From an uncultured Prevotellaceae bacterium (GTDB lineage Bacteria; Bacteroidota; Bacteroidia; Bacteroidales; Bacteroidaceae), in contig CACXVS010000009.1 of NCBI GenBank assembly GCA_902771155.1, positions 17,902 through 81,901 of the forward strand: a DNA stretch of 64,000 nucleotides, in the 5' to 3' direction. Positions 51,799 through 61,489 of the stretch are shown one piece after another (within the stretch, counting starts at the first letter, position 1; each line of letters opens with the position of its first letter). The notes below the pieces were generated by a model. It saw only the letters and a list, made by a program, of their open reading frames with translations, had not been told where the DNA came from and made no database searches. Both the position numbers and the translations under genes were made by a program.

Positions 51799-53367
51799 AT
51801 GAGAAAGTATTTGTTTTTGTTGGTCTTCGGACTACTGGGTCTGGCAGCCAATGTGCAGAGTCAGCCATTGTTGAAAACGCATGTGGAGACAGGCGATGTG
51901 GAAGGTGTCCTCGAGGATGGACTTGCCGTATATAAAGCCATCCCTTATGCTGCGCCTCCTGTGGGAAATCTGCGCTGGAAAGCGCCCCAGCCTGCTCTGG
52001 CTTGGCAGGGCGTGAGAGTGTGCGACAAGTTTGGCCCCCTGCCCCCTCAGCCTACACGTGAAGGGCGTACTGCCGATATGATGAATGAGGACTGCCTCTA
52101 TCTGGGCATCGCCACACCAGCCACCTCGGCCACCGACCGCCTGCCAGTGATGGTATGGATCCATGGCGGTGGGTTCCAGACGGAGTGGTATGGAGGCGAT
52201 CTATGGAAGTACCTCGCCATGAGGGGCGTGGTGATCGTGAGTGTGGAGTATCGCACGGGAGCCCTTGGCTTCATGGCGCACCCTGAACTGACGAAGGAGG
52301 ATGCCGAGGGCCACTCTGGCAACTATGGTATCCTCGACCAGATCTACGCTCTGCAGTGGGTTCAGCGCAACATCACCAACTTTGGTGGCGACCCCTCGAA
52401 TGTCACCATCTTTGGCGAGTCGGCAGGTGCCATCAGTTGTAGCATCCTCTGTGCCTCTCCGTTGGCCAAGGGTCTCTTCCACCGTTGCATCAGCCAGAGC
52501 GGAGGCTCGTTTGCTCCCTGGCGCGACCAACCCCGTTCTTTAGGCATGGACGCCTCGCAGAAGGGTGCCGAGCAACAAGGCCTGGCTTTCCAGAAACATC
52601 TGAAGAAGAAGAACATCAAGCAGCTCCGCAAGCTCGACGCCATGGCGCTCTGCGATGGTAACGTGGGCTTTGCTGGTTTCTGGCCTTGCGTCGATGGTTA
52701 CGTGATCTGCGACGACCAATATCGCCTCTACGAGCGTGGTGAGTATAATGATGTGCCCGTCATCGTGATGACCAACTCCGACGAGGGCGCTCTCTTCGCA
52801 CCAGGCAACATGACGGCAGAGAACTACAAGAAATCTGTAGATGGCATCTTTGGCGATATGGCCGACGAGGCCCTGAAGACCTATCCCGGTGCCACCGACG
52901 ACGAGGCTTGGCACGGCTTTGGCGACGCTTTCCGCGATATGGGTTTTGCATGGCCCTCTTACGCATGGGTTAGTCTGCAGGCCAAGACAGGCAAGAGCCC
53001 TGCCTATGCCGCTTTCCTCGCCCAGCCCTCCACGATGAGTTTCTCGCAGGATCCCCGTCGTCGCGGTGTGGCCCATGCCGACGATATCCTCTATCTCAAT
53101 GGCCACTTCCTGACACAGCCCGACAAGTATCCCGCTGAGGCAGCTGTGGCCGAGATCATCCAGCAATACTGGGTGAACTTCGCCAAGACGGGCAATCCCA
53201 ACGGCAAAGGTCTGCCCTGGTGGCCCACGTTCGACGACACGAAACCCACCACGATGCAGTTCTCTAATGGTGCCTCACTCATCATGGTACCCAATCGCGA
53301 ACAGATCAACTTCGTGGATAGCTACTACAAAGCCAAACGCCAAGAGACAGAGTCGCTTCGCAAATAA
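51799..53367 (+). CDS. Type B carboxylesterase (secreted)
   Basis: 522 aa with signal peptide (MRKYLFLLVFGLLGLAANVQSQ). Typical type B family features: EDCLYLGIATP near the start of the fold, the oxyanion stretch WIHGGGF, nucleophile Ser 208 in FGESAGAIS, acid Glu in NSDEGALF and His in RRGVAHADD. Members hydrolyse carboxylic esters, and related enzymes in gut bacteria remove feruloyl or acetyl groups from plant polymers. Facing a GH3 gene across a strong bidirectional terminator, it may contribute to hemicellulose breakdown. The substrate is inferred from context only. Confidence 0.9.
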   Translation: MRKYLFLLVFGLLGLAANVQSQPLLKTHVETGDVEGVLEDGLAVYKAIPYAAPPVGNLRWKAPQPALAWQGVRVCDKFGPLPPQPTREGRTADMMNEDCLYLGIATPATSATDRLPVMVWIHGGGFQTEWYGGDLWKYLAMRGVVIVSVEYRTGALGFMAHPELTKEDAEGHSGNYGILDQIYALQWVQRNITNFGGDPSNVTIFGESAGAISCSILCASPLAKGLFHRCISQSGGSFAPWRDQPRSLGMDASQKGAEQQGLAFQKHLKKKNIKQLRKLDAMALCDGNVGFAGFWPCVDGYVICDDQYRLYERGEYNDVPVIVMTNSDEGALFAPGNMTAENYKKSVDGIFGDMADEALKTYPGATDDEAWHGFGDAFRDMGFAWPSYAWVSLQAKTGKSPAYAAFLAQPSTMSFSQDPRRRGVAHADDILYLNGHFLTQPDKYPAEAAVAEIIQQYWVNFAKTGNPNGKGLPWWPTFDDTKPTTMQFSNGASLIMVPNREQINFVDSYYKAKRQETESLRK

Positions 53368-53398
53368 TCATCAGACAGGGCTTTTTTAGTAAGAAGCG

Positions 53399-53500
53399 GC
53401 ATCTTTAAAAGTAAAACAAGTTGTTTTACTGTCAAAGGAGGCATACTTTACAACCGTTTAGACGTCATCTTTGAAGGTAAAACAACTTGTTTTACTTTAA
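53399..53500. repeat. Two palindromes repeated with a 66-bp period
   Basis: GTAAAACAAGTTGTTTTAC (53411-53429) and GTAAAACAACTTGTTTTAC (53477-53495) are each perfect inverted repeats around one central base, preceded by CATCTTTAAAA and CATCTTTGAAG. The centres are G and C, so each copy is the exact reverse complement of the other. Possible roles are a regulator binding pair or transcription end signals. Confidence 0.75.
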
Positions 53501-53521
53501 GAGAAGGAGGGAAAAGCAACA

Positions 53522-53557
53522 ATAACAATCCCCAGCTGAGCGGCTGGGGATTGTTAT
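53522..53557. terminator. Strong bidirectional terminator
   Basis: ATAACAATCCCCAGC (53522-53536) pairs without mismatch with GCTGGGGATTGTTAT (53543-53557) around a 6-base loop. It separates the convergent carboxylesterase and GH3 genes, ending 2 bp from the GH3 stop. Confidence 0.85.
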
Positions 53558-53559
53558 GT

Positions 53560-56028
53560 TCATATATTGGGCGTATCCCAGATCTTGGTGCGCTCGCAGA
53601 AGATGGGAACGGTCTGGTTGCCGATCTTCAGGATGAAGTCACCCTCTTCGAGCGTCCATTTACCATCGGCACCTACGAAGGCAAGCGACTTGGCAGGGAG
53701 CTGGAAGGTAACGGTCTTCATCTCACCTGGCTCAAGGACAATCTTCGTGAAGTCGCGCAGACGTTTGTTGTCGGGCACGATAGAGGCAACGAGATCGCTT
53801 GAATAGAGAAGTACGGCCTCCTTGCCAGCACAACTACCGGTGTTCTTGACATCGACACTGACGGTAAGAACATCATCTGCCGAGAACCTTGCCTTGTCAA
53901 CCTTCAGGTTGGCATACTCGAACGTGGTATAACTGAGGCCGTAGCCGAAGGGCCATTGGAGACTGACCTTGGCATCGTAGTTATAAGCACCGGCCATGGT
54001 TCCCACTTCCTCGCTGACCTTATAATCATAGGTGTTGAGCGAGTTGATCTCACGGGGATAGGTGTAGGGCATTTTGCCAGAGAAGTTGGTATCGCCAGCG
54101 AGCAGATTAGCGAGGGCATCGCCACCATAGTTGCCCGGGATGAGGATATCGACCACGGCCTTGACCAACGGCTCGATATCGGCAATAAGGCGAGGACGGC
54201 CTTCGTTCAGCACGAGGATGATGGGCTTGCCCGTCTTGGCCAGTTCCTTCACGAGGTTCCGCTGGTTCTCTGAGAGCCAAAGATCGGTAAGGTTGCCTGG
54301 TGTCTCGGTGTAAGAGTTCTCACCTATGCAGGCGATGATGACATCGGCACCGGCTGCGGCATCAACGGCTTTCTGAATCTGGGGTTCGTTCTCGTCGTAG
54401 TAGGCACCGTCTTCGTTATAGGTCACACCTTGCTCGAGAATGATATTGTCTTTGCCGTATTTCTGGCAGAGAGCCTCGTAGATGGTGTTGTACTTCTCAG
54501 AGAGCTCCTCTGCACGAGAACCCTGCCAAGTGTAACTCCAACCTCCATGCAGACAACGCATCTGGTTGGCATTAGGACCTGTGAGCAGGATCTTCTTGGG
54601 TTTCAACGGCAGGGTGCCGTCTTCGTTCTTCAGGAGCACGATAGACTCCTCGGCTGCCTGGAGAGAGGCTTTGGCAAACTCGTCGCAGCCAAACTTCTCG
54701 AAGCCCTTGCCACCCGTATTCGGTTCATCGAAGAGACCGAGGCGATACTTGGCACGGAGGATACGGCGCACGGCATCGTCGATACGGGCCATTGACACTT
54801 TTCCTTCGTTGACAAGCTCCTTCAGCAGGATGCAGAACTCCACACTATAAGGATCCATCGACATGTCGATACCGGCATTGATGGCAATGCGAATGGCGTC
54901 TTTCTTATCCTTGGCGACATGCTCGCGAGAGAAGAGGTTGTTGATATCGGCCCAGTCGGTCACGAGGAAACCATCCCACTGCAGATCTTCCTTCAACCAC
55001 TTTGTGAGATATTCATAGCTGGCATGAACAGGCACACCATTGACAGAGGCAGAGTTGACCATCATGGTGAGGGTGCCTGCAAGGGCAGCGGCCTTGAAGG
55101 GCTCAAAATACTTCTCGCGGATCATCTGCGGCGAGAGGTAGGCTGGCGTACGATCCTTACCTGTCCAAGGAGCACCATAGGCAAAATAGTGCTTGGTGCT
55201 GGTACCTACGTGGAAACGATCGATGTGATTGTTATCCTCACCCTGATAACCCTTAATCTCGGCTGCCACCATCTTGGCGTTTACGATGGCATCCTCACCA
55301 AAGCTCTCATAGACACGGGGCCATCGGGGATCGCGACTGAGATCGACAACGGGGTTATACACCCAAGGACAGTTAGCCGCACGACTCTCGTAAGCCGTAA
55401 TCTCCGCACCACGGAAGGCCAGTTCGGTATTAAACGAAGCGCCGAGGTTGATGGGCTGTGGGAAAAGCGTACCACCACGGGTATAGGTGACACCATGATT
55501 ATGGTCGAGACCATAGATATCAGGAATGCCGAGATACTTCATCGACTTCTCCTGAATCAGGCGAATCCACTGTTGCCACTCATCGACACTGGGGGCCCGG
55601 GTGCCGGGCGCATTGAGGATAGAGCCTACCTTCCACTTAGAAATCAGTGTGTCGAGCATCACCTCGTTGAGTTTCCAGACGCGCTTGGTATCGCCCTGAT
55701 AGATATCGACGGGGAAACCACCCAACTTGTCGATGATCTCCTGATCAGTCATCTTTAGCATACCCTCGATCTCCTCAGCAGAACGTCCATACTGCTGAAG
55801 CACGGAGCGCACCTTCTCACGATCCACCTTGGCGTTCTCAACCGTCATCTTGCCCATCACGTCGAGGTTGAGTTCGAGCATCTGTCCGATCTTCTCGTCG
55901 AGCGTCATACGGGCAAGCGTTTTCTCAACTTTTGCCTCCAGGGCTGCATCACGAGGGATAGCCGGTTTCTGTGCTTGTGCAACGGTAGTAGCACAAGCAA
56001 TAGCAAACAATAAAAGCGTTTTCTTCAT
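53560..56028 (-). CDS. GH3 beta-glucosidase
   Basis: 822 aa, signal peptide [21 protein letters not shown]-terminal barrel with [25 protein letters not shown] and [19 protein letters not shown], and the nucleophile Asp 358 in FLVTDWADI. Second domain with [21 protein letters not shown], then [27 protein letters not shown] and a C-terminal fibronectin-III-like fold ([20 protein letters not shown]). No PA14 insert is seen, unlike the GH3 at 22636. The [17 protein letters not shown] region favours beta-glucosidase of the ExoI/BglX kind that releases glucose from beta-glucan ends. It is transcribed alone from a minus-strand TATATTTG box at 56063-56070. Confidence 0.9.
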   Translation of the reverse strand: MKKTLLLFAIACATTVAQAQKPAIPRDAALEAKVEKTLARMTLDEKIGQMLELNLDVMGKMTVENAKVDREKVRSVLQQYGRSAEEIEGMLKMTDQEIIDKLGGFPVDIYQGDTKRVWKLNEVMLDTLISKWKVGSILNAPGTRAPSVDEWQQWIRLIQEKSMKYLGIPDIYGLDHNHGVTYTRGGTLFPQPINLGASFNTELAFRGAEITAYESRAANCPWVYNPVVDLSRDPRWPRVYESFGEDAIVNAKMVAAEIKGYQGEDNNHIDRFHVGTSTKHYFAYGAPWTGKDRTPAYLSPQMIREKYFEPFKAAALAGTLTMMVNSASVNGVPVHASYEYLTKWLKEDLQWDGFLVTDWADINNLFSREHVAKDKKDAIRIAINAGIDMSMDPYSVEFCILLKELVNEGKVSMARIDDAVRRILRAKYRLGLFDEPNTGGKGFEKFGCDEFAKASLQAAEESIVLLKNEDGTLPLKPKKILLTGPNANQMRCLHGGWSYTWQGSRAEELSEKYNTIYEALCQKYGKDNIILEQGVTYNEDGAYYDENEPQIQKAVDAAAGADVIIACIGENSYTETPGNLTDLWLSENQRNLVKELAKTGKPIILVLNEGRPRLIADIEPLVKAVVDILIPGNYGGDALANLLAGDTNFSGKMPYTYPREINSLNTYDYKVSEEVGTMAGAYNYDAKVSLQWPFGYGLSYTTFEYANLKVDKARFSADDVLTVSVDVKNTGSCAGKEAVLLYSSDLVASIVPDNKRLRDFTKIVLEPGEMKTVTFQLPAKSLAFVGADGKWTLEEGDFILKIGNQTVPIFCERTKIWDTPNI

Positions 56029-56062
56029 ATAAAAATTGTTTAGTTATGGATTATTCGGGCTA

Positions 56063-56070
56063 CAAATATA
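56063..56070 (-). promoter_or_regulatory. -7 box (TATATTTG) for the second GH3 gene
   Basis: This minus-strand box lies 34 bp upstream of the ATG at 56028. It is divergent from the FecCD permease. Confidence 0.65.
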
Positions 56071-56113
56071 CAATAATTTTTCCGTTAAGCCACCATTTGT
56101 GACATTTTTTATT

Positions 56114-56121
56114 TAATTTTG
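56114..56121 (+). promoter_or_regulatory. -7 box (TAATTTTG) for the FecCD permease
   Basis: TAATTTTGCATC lies 25 bp before the ATG at 56147. Confidence 0.6.
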
Positions 56122-56146
56122 CATCAGATTTGCGACTAAAGGCGTG

Positions 56147-57157
56147 ATGAACAGAGGTGTATTATACTGTATTGGCCTTGGGGCGATCATCGTGATGCTC
56201 TTTGCCCTGAACCTTCTGTTGGGGTCGGTTTCGATTCCCGCCAGCGACGTGGTACGCATCCTTTTAGGTGATGAGAGCGAGAAAGCCTCATGGCAGTTCA
56301 TCATTCTCCAATCGCGACTACCACAGGCTATCACCGCCATGCTGTGCGGAGCCGCACTGGCTGTGAGTGGCCTGATGCTCCAGACGGCCTTTCGCAACCC
56401 CCTGGCTGGTCCAAGTGTGTTTGGTATCAACAGCGGTGCCGGACTTGGTGTGGCGCTGGTGATGCTGCTGCTTGGAGGCAGCTTCTCTGTCGGTTCTGCC
56501 AGCATCAGTGGTTTTGCAGCCATTCTGTTGGCTGCCTTCATAGGAGCGATGGCGGTGATGGCGGTCATCTTCTTTTTCTCCACACTGGTGCGCAACAGTG
56601 TGATGCTGTTAATCATCGGTATCATGATTGGCTATATCTCCAACTCTGCCATCTCGCTACTTAACTTCTTCGCCACCGACGAGGGGGTGAAATCGTATAT
56701 GGTGTGGGGCATGGGCTCCTTCGGGGGCGTGTCGATGGCGAATATGCCTGTATTTGTCATTGTAACGCTGGCAGGACTCATGGGTGCCTTGTTGCTGATC
56801 AAACCTCTGAATGCACTGATGCTGGGCGACCGTTATGCTGAGAACCTAGGCGTCAACATCATAAGGGTGCGCAATTGGTTGCTCATCGTCACTGGCGTGC
56901 TAACCGCCATCACCACTGCATTCTGCGGACCTGTGGCATTTATCGGACTGGCTGTGCCCCATATCGCCCGATTGCTGCTGACCACCGACAACCATCGTCA
57001 GCTTTTGCCCGCTACCCTACTCTGCGGATCGGTCGTTGCACTCTTCTGCAACCTCGTCTGCTTCCTCCCTGGAGAAAGTGGGGTGATACCTCTGAATGCA
57101 GTAACACCACTGATTGGTGCGCCAGTCATCATCTATGTCATTGCAAGAAAAAGGTAA
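56147..57157 (+). CDS. FecCD/BtuC-type iron or cobalamin ABC permease
   Basis: 336 aa with about 9-10 membrane helices. Family signatures are QSRLPQAITAMLCGAALAVSGLMLQTAFRNPLAGPSVFGI-type sequence (RLPQAI, GLMLQ, NPLAGPSVFGI) and the ATPase-contact loop GDRYAENLGV, followed by FCGPVAFIGLAVPHIAR. It should form the inner-membrane channel for an iron-siderophore, haem or B12 importer. It is odd that neither the ATP-binding subunit nor a binding protein is adjacent; the next gene, 5 bp on, is a membrane protein of another kind. The start is ATG 56147 (a GTG at 56144 directly precedes it). Confidence 0.9.
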   Translation: MNRGVLYCIGLGAIIVMLFALNLLLGSVSIPASDVVRILLGDESEKASWQFIILQSRLPQAITAMLCGAALAVSGLMLQTAFRNPLAGPSVFGINSGAGLGVALVMLLLGGSFSVGSASISGFAAILLAAFIGAMAVMAVIFFFSTLVRNSVMLLIIGIMIGYISNSAISLLNFFATDEGVKSYMVWGMGSFGGVSMANMPVFVIVTLAGLMGALLLIKPLNALMLGDRYAENLGVNIIRVRNWLLIVTGVLTAITTAFCGPVAFIGLAVPHIARLLLTTDNHRQLLPATLLCGSVVALFCNLVCFLPGESGVIPLNAVTPLIGAPVIIYVIARKR

Positions 57158-57162
57158 AATAT

Positions 57163-58563
57163 ATGAAACCATTCAAGTTGTTTAAGATAAAGCCCGAGGA
57201 ACGTGTTCAGGCGTTTATTGCTTTGGCGGTCATCCTCCTCCTCAATGCTTTGTTTATTTGGAGGATGCACGAACTCTTCATGCAGGAAGGCTTTGGCCCC
57301 TACTGGAAGGTATTGGAACGCGAGTTGCATCTCTCTGGCTACGACCCGGCCACCTATCATGGTGTGACGGAATGGGATATGGTATATCAGGTTTTCCGCC
57401 ATCCGTTGCTGTCGTTTATGATCTGGCCTTTGTGGGTTATCAACGAGGCCCTTGAAGCACTGTTGGGAGTCAATTGTGCGCAGTATCTGGTAGCCTTGCC
57501 ACTAATTGTGTGCTCGTTCTACTCTTATATCTTCCTCTATAGGATTCACCGAGAGGTGATAGCCTTAGAACGATGGGATGCCACCTTGCTAACGGCCTAT
57601 CATTTCTCTTTTGCCTATATTCTACTGTCATTCATTGTGCCCGATCATTTCACCATCTCCATGTTCTTGCTGCTCATCACGTTTTATATCTCCGGCGTGT
57701 GCATCCAGAAAGGGCGCGAATTCCGTTGGTGGCAATCGGCCATCCTTTTCTATATCACAGCGGGCGTTACCTTAAGCAATGGTGTTAAGGTCTTTCTGTC
57801 GGGTTTCTTTGTGAACCTTCGCGACTTCTTCCGTCCTAAGTATCTGCTCTTAGCCGTCGTTTTGCCTGCTGCCCTACTTTGGGGAACTGCCATGTGGGAG
57901 AATGACACCTTTGTGCAACCCAAGGAGAAGGCTAAAGCCGAACAAAAGGAGAGAATGGCGGAGAAGACCAAGCAACGGGTGGCCCAGATGAGCACAGAAG
58001 AGAAAGCGGAATACGAAAAGAAACAAGCCCGTCGTGAGAAGATTCTAAAACGTCAGGCCGCAAAGACAGGTAAACCGATGGAGGATCATGGTTTCTTAAA
58101 ATGGACGGATATCTCTACCTCCCGTTGGCAGACTGTCTATGACAACCTCTTTGGTGAATCGCTACAGTTCCATCAGGATTATTTCCTGGAGGACACGTTG
58201 GTTGGCCGACCTGTGTTTGTGCCTTATCGATGGACCCTTAGTTATGTGGTAGAAGGCATCATCTTATTGCTATTTGCCATAGGAATCTGGTGTGGCAGGA
58301 AGAGCCGTTTTCTCTGGCTCTGTCTCTGTTGTCTCTGTTTCGATCTGTTCCTACACCTGATACTGGGCTTTGGCATCAACGAGGTGTTTATCATGGCGCC
58401 TCATTTCATGTTTGTCCTGCCGATAGCCACCGCATATCTTTTCAAGGAAATGCAAATGCGATGGCTTCGCATCCCCGTCTTGTTGTTAACGCTATACCTC
58501 TTTGCCTATAATGGCTATCTGTTGGTGGACTACCTGCTTACACCCATCAAGGCCACCATTTAA
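57163..58563 (+). CDS. Polytopic membrane protein, possibly DUF6080
   Basis: 466 aa, no enzyme motif recognised. About ten hydrophobic helices in two groups flank a long charged segment at about residues 250-305 (EKAKAEQKERMAEKTKQRVAQM and on), predicted to be coiled coil on one side of the membrane. The sequence resembles Bacteroidales proteins grouped as DUF6080; this is a memory-based match with moderate trust. The helix layout and a loop after helix 1 with conserved Asp/Trp (HGVTEWDMVYQVFRHP) recall GT-C glycosyltransferase-like folds, which would suit the glycan genes that follow, but this is speculation. It is transcribed with the FecCD permease and overlaps the convergent glycosyltransferase by 4 bp. 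Confidence 0.7.
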   Translation: MKPFKLFKIKPEERVQAFIALAVILLLNALFIWRMHELFMQEGFGPYWKVLERELHLSGYDPATYHGVTEWDMVYQVFRHPLLSFMIWPLWVINEALEALLGVNCAQYLVALPLIVCSFYSYIFLYRIHREVIALERWDATLLTAYHFSFAYILLSFIVPDHFTISMFLLLITFYISGVCIQKGREFRWWQSAILFYITAGVTLSNGVKVFLSGFFVNLRDFFRPKYLLLAVVLPAALLWGTAMWENDTFVQPKEKAKAEQKERMAEKTKQRVAQMSTEEKAEYEKKQARREKILKRQAAKTGKPMEDHGFLKWTDISTSRWQTVYDNLFGESLQFHQDYFLEDTLVGRPVFVPYRWTLSYVVEGIILLLFAIGIWCGRKSRFLWLCLCCLCFDLFLHLILGFGINEVFIMAPHFMFVLPIATAYLFKEMQMRWLRIPVLLLTLYLFAYNGYLLVDYLLTPIKATI

Positions 58564-59585
58564 ACATGCTTGTCGGTACCCAACCACTTCCTGATGCGAC
58601 GAGAGAATGATTTTGTAATCTGTCCAAAATGGCCATAGCGAAGATTCAGCCATAGTTCCTCAAGGGAATTCATCACTTTGATCCTAGGGTGGCGCCAGGC
58701 ATTAACCTTATAGAGGCGCTCTTTGTATTCAACATCCTCAATAACGTATCTGGGATGCTTCAAAGGAAACTCCAGTTCATACCGTTTCATGGTGAACATA
58801 CGTCGAATGCGCTTGGGGGTGGTCTTTGCCGAAGCGGTAAAATGCGTGGAGTCGGCCATCAGTCCAAGGTTGTTGATCTGATTCTTCGAGGGCATAATGG
58901 CAAGACCGGAATTAAAAAGCATGGAAGCCCAGAAGATACTTTCGTAATATTCTTTCCCAGTCTGACGATGATCGTGGAACATCTGAATCATGTCCTTTCT
59001 GTATTTACGCTGCTCGGCCAAAGCTTTCAGCTGGCGCATATGATAAGCATCATCGAGAAAAGAATATTTCCCATCCCACTGGTCAACAACCCTTCGCCAC
59101 GAAGCCCAACCCCAGATGGCGAAAGTGGAGGTAAAGAAATAGTCGTAAGGACAATCAGGGGTTACTTCGTCGATGTTGAACCCGGAAATCATCGTGATAC
59201 GCTCATCATGCTCATAGCGGTCGAGCATCTCCTTACAAAAGGGGAAAAACGACTGTGACGGCACATCGTCGTCCTCGAGCACCATACATTTGTCAACAAT
59301 GGAGAAAGCCCACTTCTGGGAGATATACTCGGAGGGATCGCATCCGACATTCTTCTCCTGATACATACGATGAACCTCACACTCCCAGTCGATGTTCTCA
59401 TCAGAGACCATGTTCCGACACGCCTCGATACCAGGCAGGTCGCGCTCTCCACGCGGACCGTCCTGATAAAGGAACAACTTTGAGGGGCGCGCCTGGCGCA
59501 CAGCCTCAAATACGAGTCTGAAGGTTTCTGCACGATTAAAAAACAGCAACAGAACAGCGATATCGGTCTTAGCAGGATATTTCAT
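58560..59585 (-). CDS. Glycosyltransferase (GT-A fold, HlpA-like)
   Basis: 341 aa, cytoplasmic. GT-A features: TDIAVLLLFFNRAETF as the first beta-alpha unit, KLFLYQDGPRG, and the metal-binding acidic motif VLEDDDVPS (about residues 105-113), followed by WGWASWRRVVDQW. These proteins are sometimes labelled hemolysin HlpA-like; transfer of a sugar to a surface glycan is the more likely job. The ATG at 59585 is only four bases after a minus-strand TATCTTTG box (59590-59597), so the mRNA should be leaderless. It converges with the membrane protein gene and is divergent from LicD. Confidence 0.82.
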   Translation of the reverse strand: MKYPAKTDIAVLLLFFNRAETFRLVFEAVRQARPSKLFLYQDGPRGERDLPGIEACRNMVSDENIDWECEVHRMYQEKNVGCDPSEYISQKWAFSIVDKCMVLEDDDVPSQSFFPFCKEMLDRYEHDERITMISGFNIDEVTPDCPYDYFFTSTFAIWGWASWRRVVDQWDGKYSFLDDAYHMRQLKALAEQRKYRKDMIQMFHDHRQTGKEYYESIFWASMLFNSGLAIMPSKNQINNLGLMADSTHFTASAKTTPKRIRRMFTMKRYELEFPLKHPRYVIEDVEYKERLYKVNAWRHPRIKVMNSLEELWLNLRYGHFGQITKSFSRRIRKWLGTDKHV

Positions 59586-59589
59586 GCTG

Positions 59590-59597
59590 CAAAGATA
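59590..59597 (-). promoter_or_regulatory. -7 box (TATCTTTG) four bases from the start codon
   Basis: TATCTTTG-CAGC-ATG on the minus strand. With the -7 box centred at -7, transcription would begin at about the A of the ATG. Confidence 0.7.
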
Positions 59598-59640
59598 CAA
59601 AAAGTTTGGTATTCATAATGAATACTTCACAATTATTTCG

Positions 59641-59648
59641 TAACTTTG
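59641..59648 (+). promoter_or_regulatory. -7 box (TAACTTTG) for licD-like gene
   Basis: TTTCGTAACTTTGCA, the same core as in the LruC promoters, lies 20 bp before the ATG at 59669. Confidence 0.7.
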
Positions 59649-59668
59649 CATTCTGAGAGGAAGTAGTT

Positions 59669-60478
59669 ATGGATTACAAAGAACAATTAAGGGTATTCTC
59701 GCAACCCAATTTGCGCAATTGTCAACTGAAACAATTGGAGATTCTGAAAGTGATTGACAGCATCTGTAAGAAACATGGCCTCAACTATTGGCTCGATGGT
59801 GGCACGTTGCTGGGAGCTGTGCGTCATGGTGGTTTTATCCCATGGGACGATGATATCGACATTGCCATGGACTATCAGGATATGATGCGCTTTGCAAAGG
59901 TTGCCCCAGACGATTTGCCCGAAGGACTCTTTGTACAAACCCCTGAGACAGATCCTCATGTGAAGGAGCAGATGGTAAAGGTACGTGATCTGAACTCCCT
60001 CTATATAGAAAAAGGAGATAATTTCGTGGACGATTATGTGAAGGGTATCTTTGTGGATATCTTTCCCTTCGAGGCTCATCCTGATATACCTAAGTCGTGG
60101 ACGAAACGCCTGGCAAGGGGTATTACCAAGAGTAACTCCATTCTACACCATCCTCACACCTATTCACTTCGGGCCTTTGCCGAGTTCTTCTGGTTTGGTG
60201 GTAAACTGCTGCTTTATCAGGCTCTATGGAAATTGCTGAAGGCGGTATGTCCTTCTTCGCGCTATGCCAATATCCCCACGATGAACGGCTATGGCATTAC
60301 TCACGATCGCGAGACGGTGTTACCACTTTCAACCATCAAGTTCGAGGATGCAGAGTTTCCTGCACCTCACGATCCTGACCAGTATCTGCGTAATATCTAT
60401 GGCAACTACATGGAGATACCGCCTGTAGAAAAGCGGCATTTCCACTCTGTGGTGATTATTCCAGAATTAACGAAGTAA
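59669..60478 (+). CDS. LicD family phosphotransferase
   Basis: 269 aa. The family signature is complete: NYWLDGGTLLGAVRHGGFIPWDDDIDIAM (about residues 40-68), with the nucleotidyltransferase-like GG and DDDID metal ligands, then GIFVDIFPFEA. LicD proteins move phosphocholine or polyol phosphate from a CDP-linked donor to a glycan. The nearby cytidylyltransferase (61477-62193) could make such a donor, which strengthens this reading. The gene overlaps the end of the SDR gene by 12 bp on the opposite strand. Confidence 0.9.
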   Translation: MDYKEQLRVFSQPNLRNCQLKQLEILKVIDSICKKHGLNYWLDGGTLLGAVRHGGFIPWDDDIDIAMDYQDMMRFAKVAPDDLPEGLFVQTPETDPHVKEQMVKVRDLNSLYIEKGDNFVDDYVKGIFVDIFPFEAHPDIPKSWTKRLARGITKSNSILHHPHTYSLRAFAEFFWFGGKLLLYQALWKLLKAVCPSSRYANIPTMNGYGITHDRETVLPLSTIKFEDAEFPAPHDPDQYLRNIYGNYMEIPPVEKRHFHSVVIIPELTK

Positions 60479-61489
60479 GCGTTGGGCTGCTAATGTGTGA
60501 GTGAGTCCCTCGGCAATGGTAGTTTGAGGCTGCCAACCTAATTGTGCCAATTTCTCTGTAGAGAAGGTGGCACGGGTGATGGGTGTGGTATTACCATTAA
60601 CCTCGTCGATATCAAGGATGACTTTTCTGTTTTCTGCTGAGGCCAACAGTTCTGCCAACGCCCGGATGGTGATGTCAGACTGTTCGTCTGCCACATTATA
60701 AGCTTCCCCTTTAGTACCCTTCAATAGAATGGTGAGCAGGGCAAAGGCAGCATCGACCACATAAAGCCACGAACGGTATTGCTCGCCTCGGCTTTTCATG
60801 ACAATATCCTTGCCGTCGAGCAAGTTACGGACAAACTGGGCATAGACACGATTGTCGCTCTCTGTAAAATAAGGACCATAGGTATGGCAAGGACGGGCAA
60901 TCACCACATCGGCACCATACTCAGCAGCATAGGCCACGCACAAGGTCTCGGCAGCTCGTTTCGATGAAGGATAACAAGCACGAGGCGTAGCACAATTCAC
61001 ATAACCGCTATCTGTCTCTGTAAATGCACTCCCATTACCTTCACCATAAACCTCGCCAGACGACACGTAAAGCATCCGTTGCATGTTATGAGAAAGACCG
61101 TACTGCATCAGCTGCTCTACACCCATGATATTCGATTTGATGACTTCAACAGGTTTTTCCTTGAAGAAATTAGGACTGGCATTACTGGCTGCATGAATGA
61201 TATAATCGAATGTCTCGTTGCAGGAAAGCGGCATGGTGACATCGCCATAGATAAAATGAAATCGGTCTGTCTTCCAATAGTTAGCATAACGCTTTTGAGC
61301 CCTTGCCTCATTTCTGCCCATGGCAAACACCTGACAAGAACTATCACTATGCATCAGCACGTCCACCAAACAACCGCCTATCAGACCCGTAGCACCTGTC
61401 ACGAGGATCTGCTTGTTGCGAAGAGCCGTCAGATCGAAATCATTCAGTCCCCTCAGGATATCTTCAAGATATGGATTTACTTCAGCCAT
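60467..61489 (-). CDS. NAD(P)-dependent epimerase/dehydratase (extended SDR)
   Basis: 340 aa. Rossmann nucleotide motif TGATGLIGG (about residues 31-39), catalytic Ser-Ser in YVSSGEVYG and Tyr-Lys in CYPSSKRAAE, then ARPCHTYGP and RSWLYVVDAAFAL as in nucleotide-sugar epimerases and decarboxylases. It should modify a nucleotide sugar for the surface glycan; the exact reaction cannot be told. It overlaps the upstream cytidylyltransferase by 13 bp (start within the end of that gene), a sign of tight co-expression. The substrate may be a CDP- rather than a UDP-sugar, by association only. Confidence 0.88.
   Translation of the reverse strand: MAEVNPYLEDILRGLNDFDLTALRNKQILVTGATGLIGGCLVDVLMHSDSSCQVFAMGRNEARAQKRYANYWKTDRFHFIYGDVTMPLSCNETFDYIIHAASNASPNFFKEKPVEVIKSNIMGVEQLMQYGLSHNMQRMLYVSSGEVYGEGNGSAFTETDSGYVNCATPRACYPSSKRAAETLCVAYAAEYGADVVIARPCHTYGPYFTESDNRVYAQFVRNLLDGKDIVMKSRGEQYRSWLYVVDAAFALLTILLKGTKGEAYNVADEQSDITIRALAELLASAENRKVILDIDEVNGNTTPITRATFSTEKLAQLGWQPQTTIAEGLTHTLAAQRLLR

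Noticed and set aside
58560..59585. Hemolysin
   Set aside because: The HlpA-like label is inherited naming; the GT-A motifs and glycan-gene context support a glycosyltransferase.
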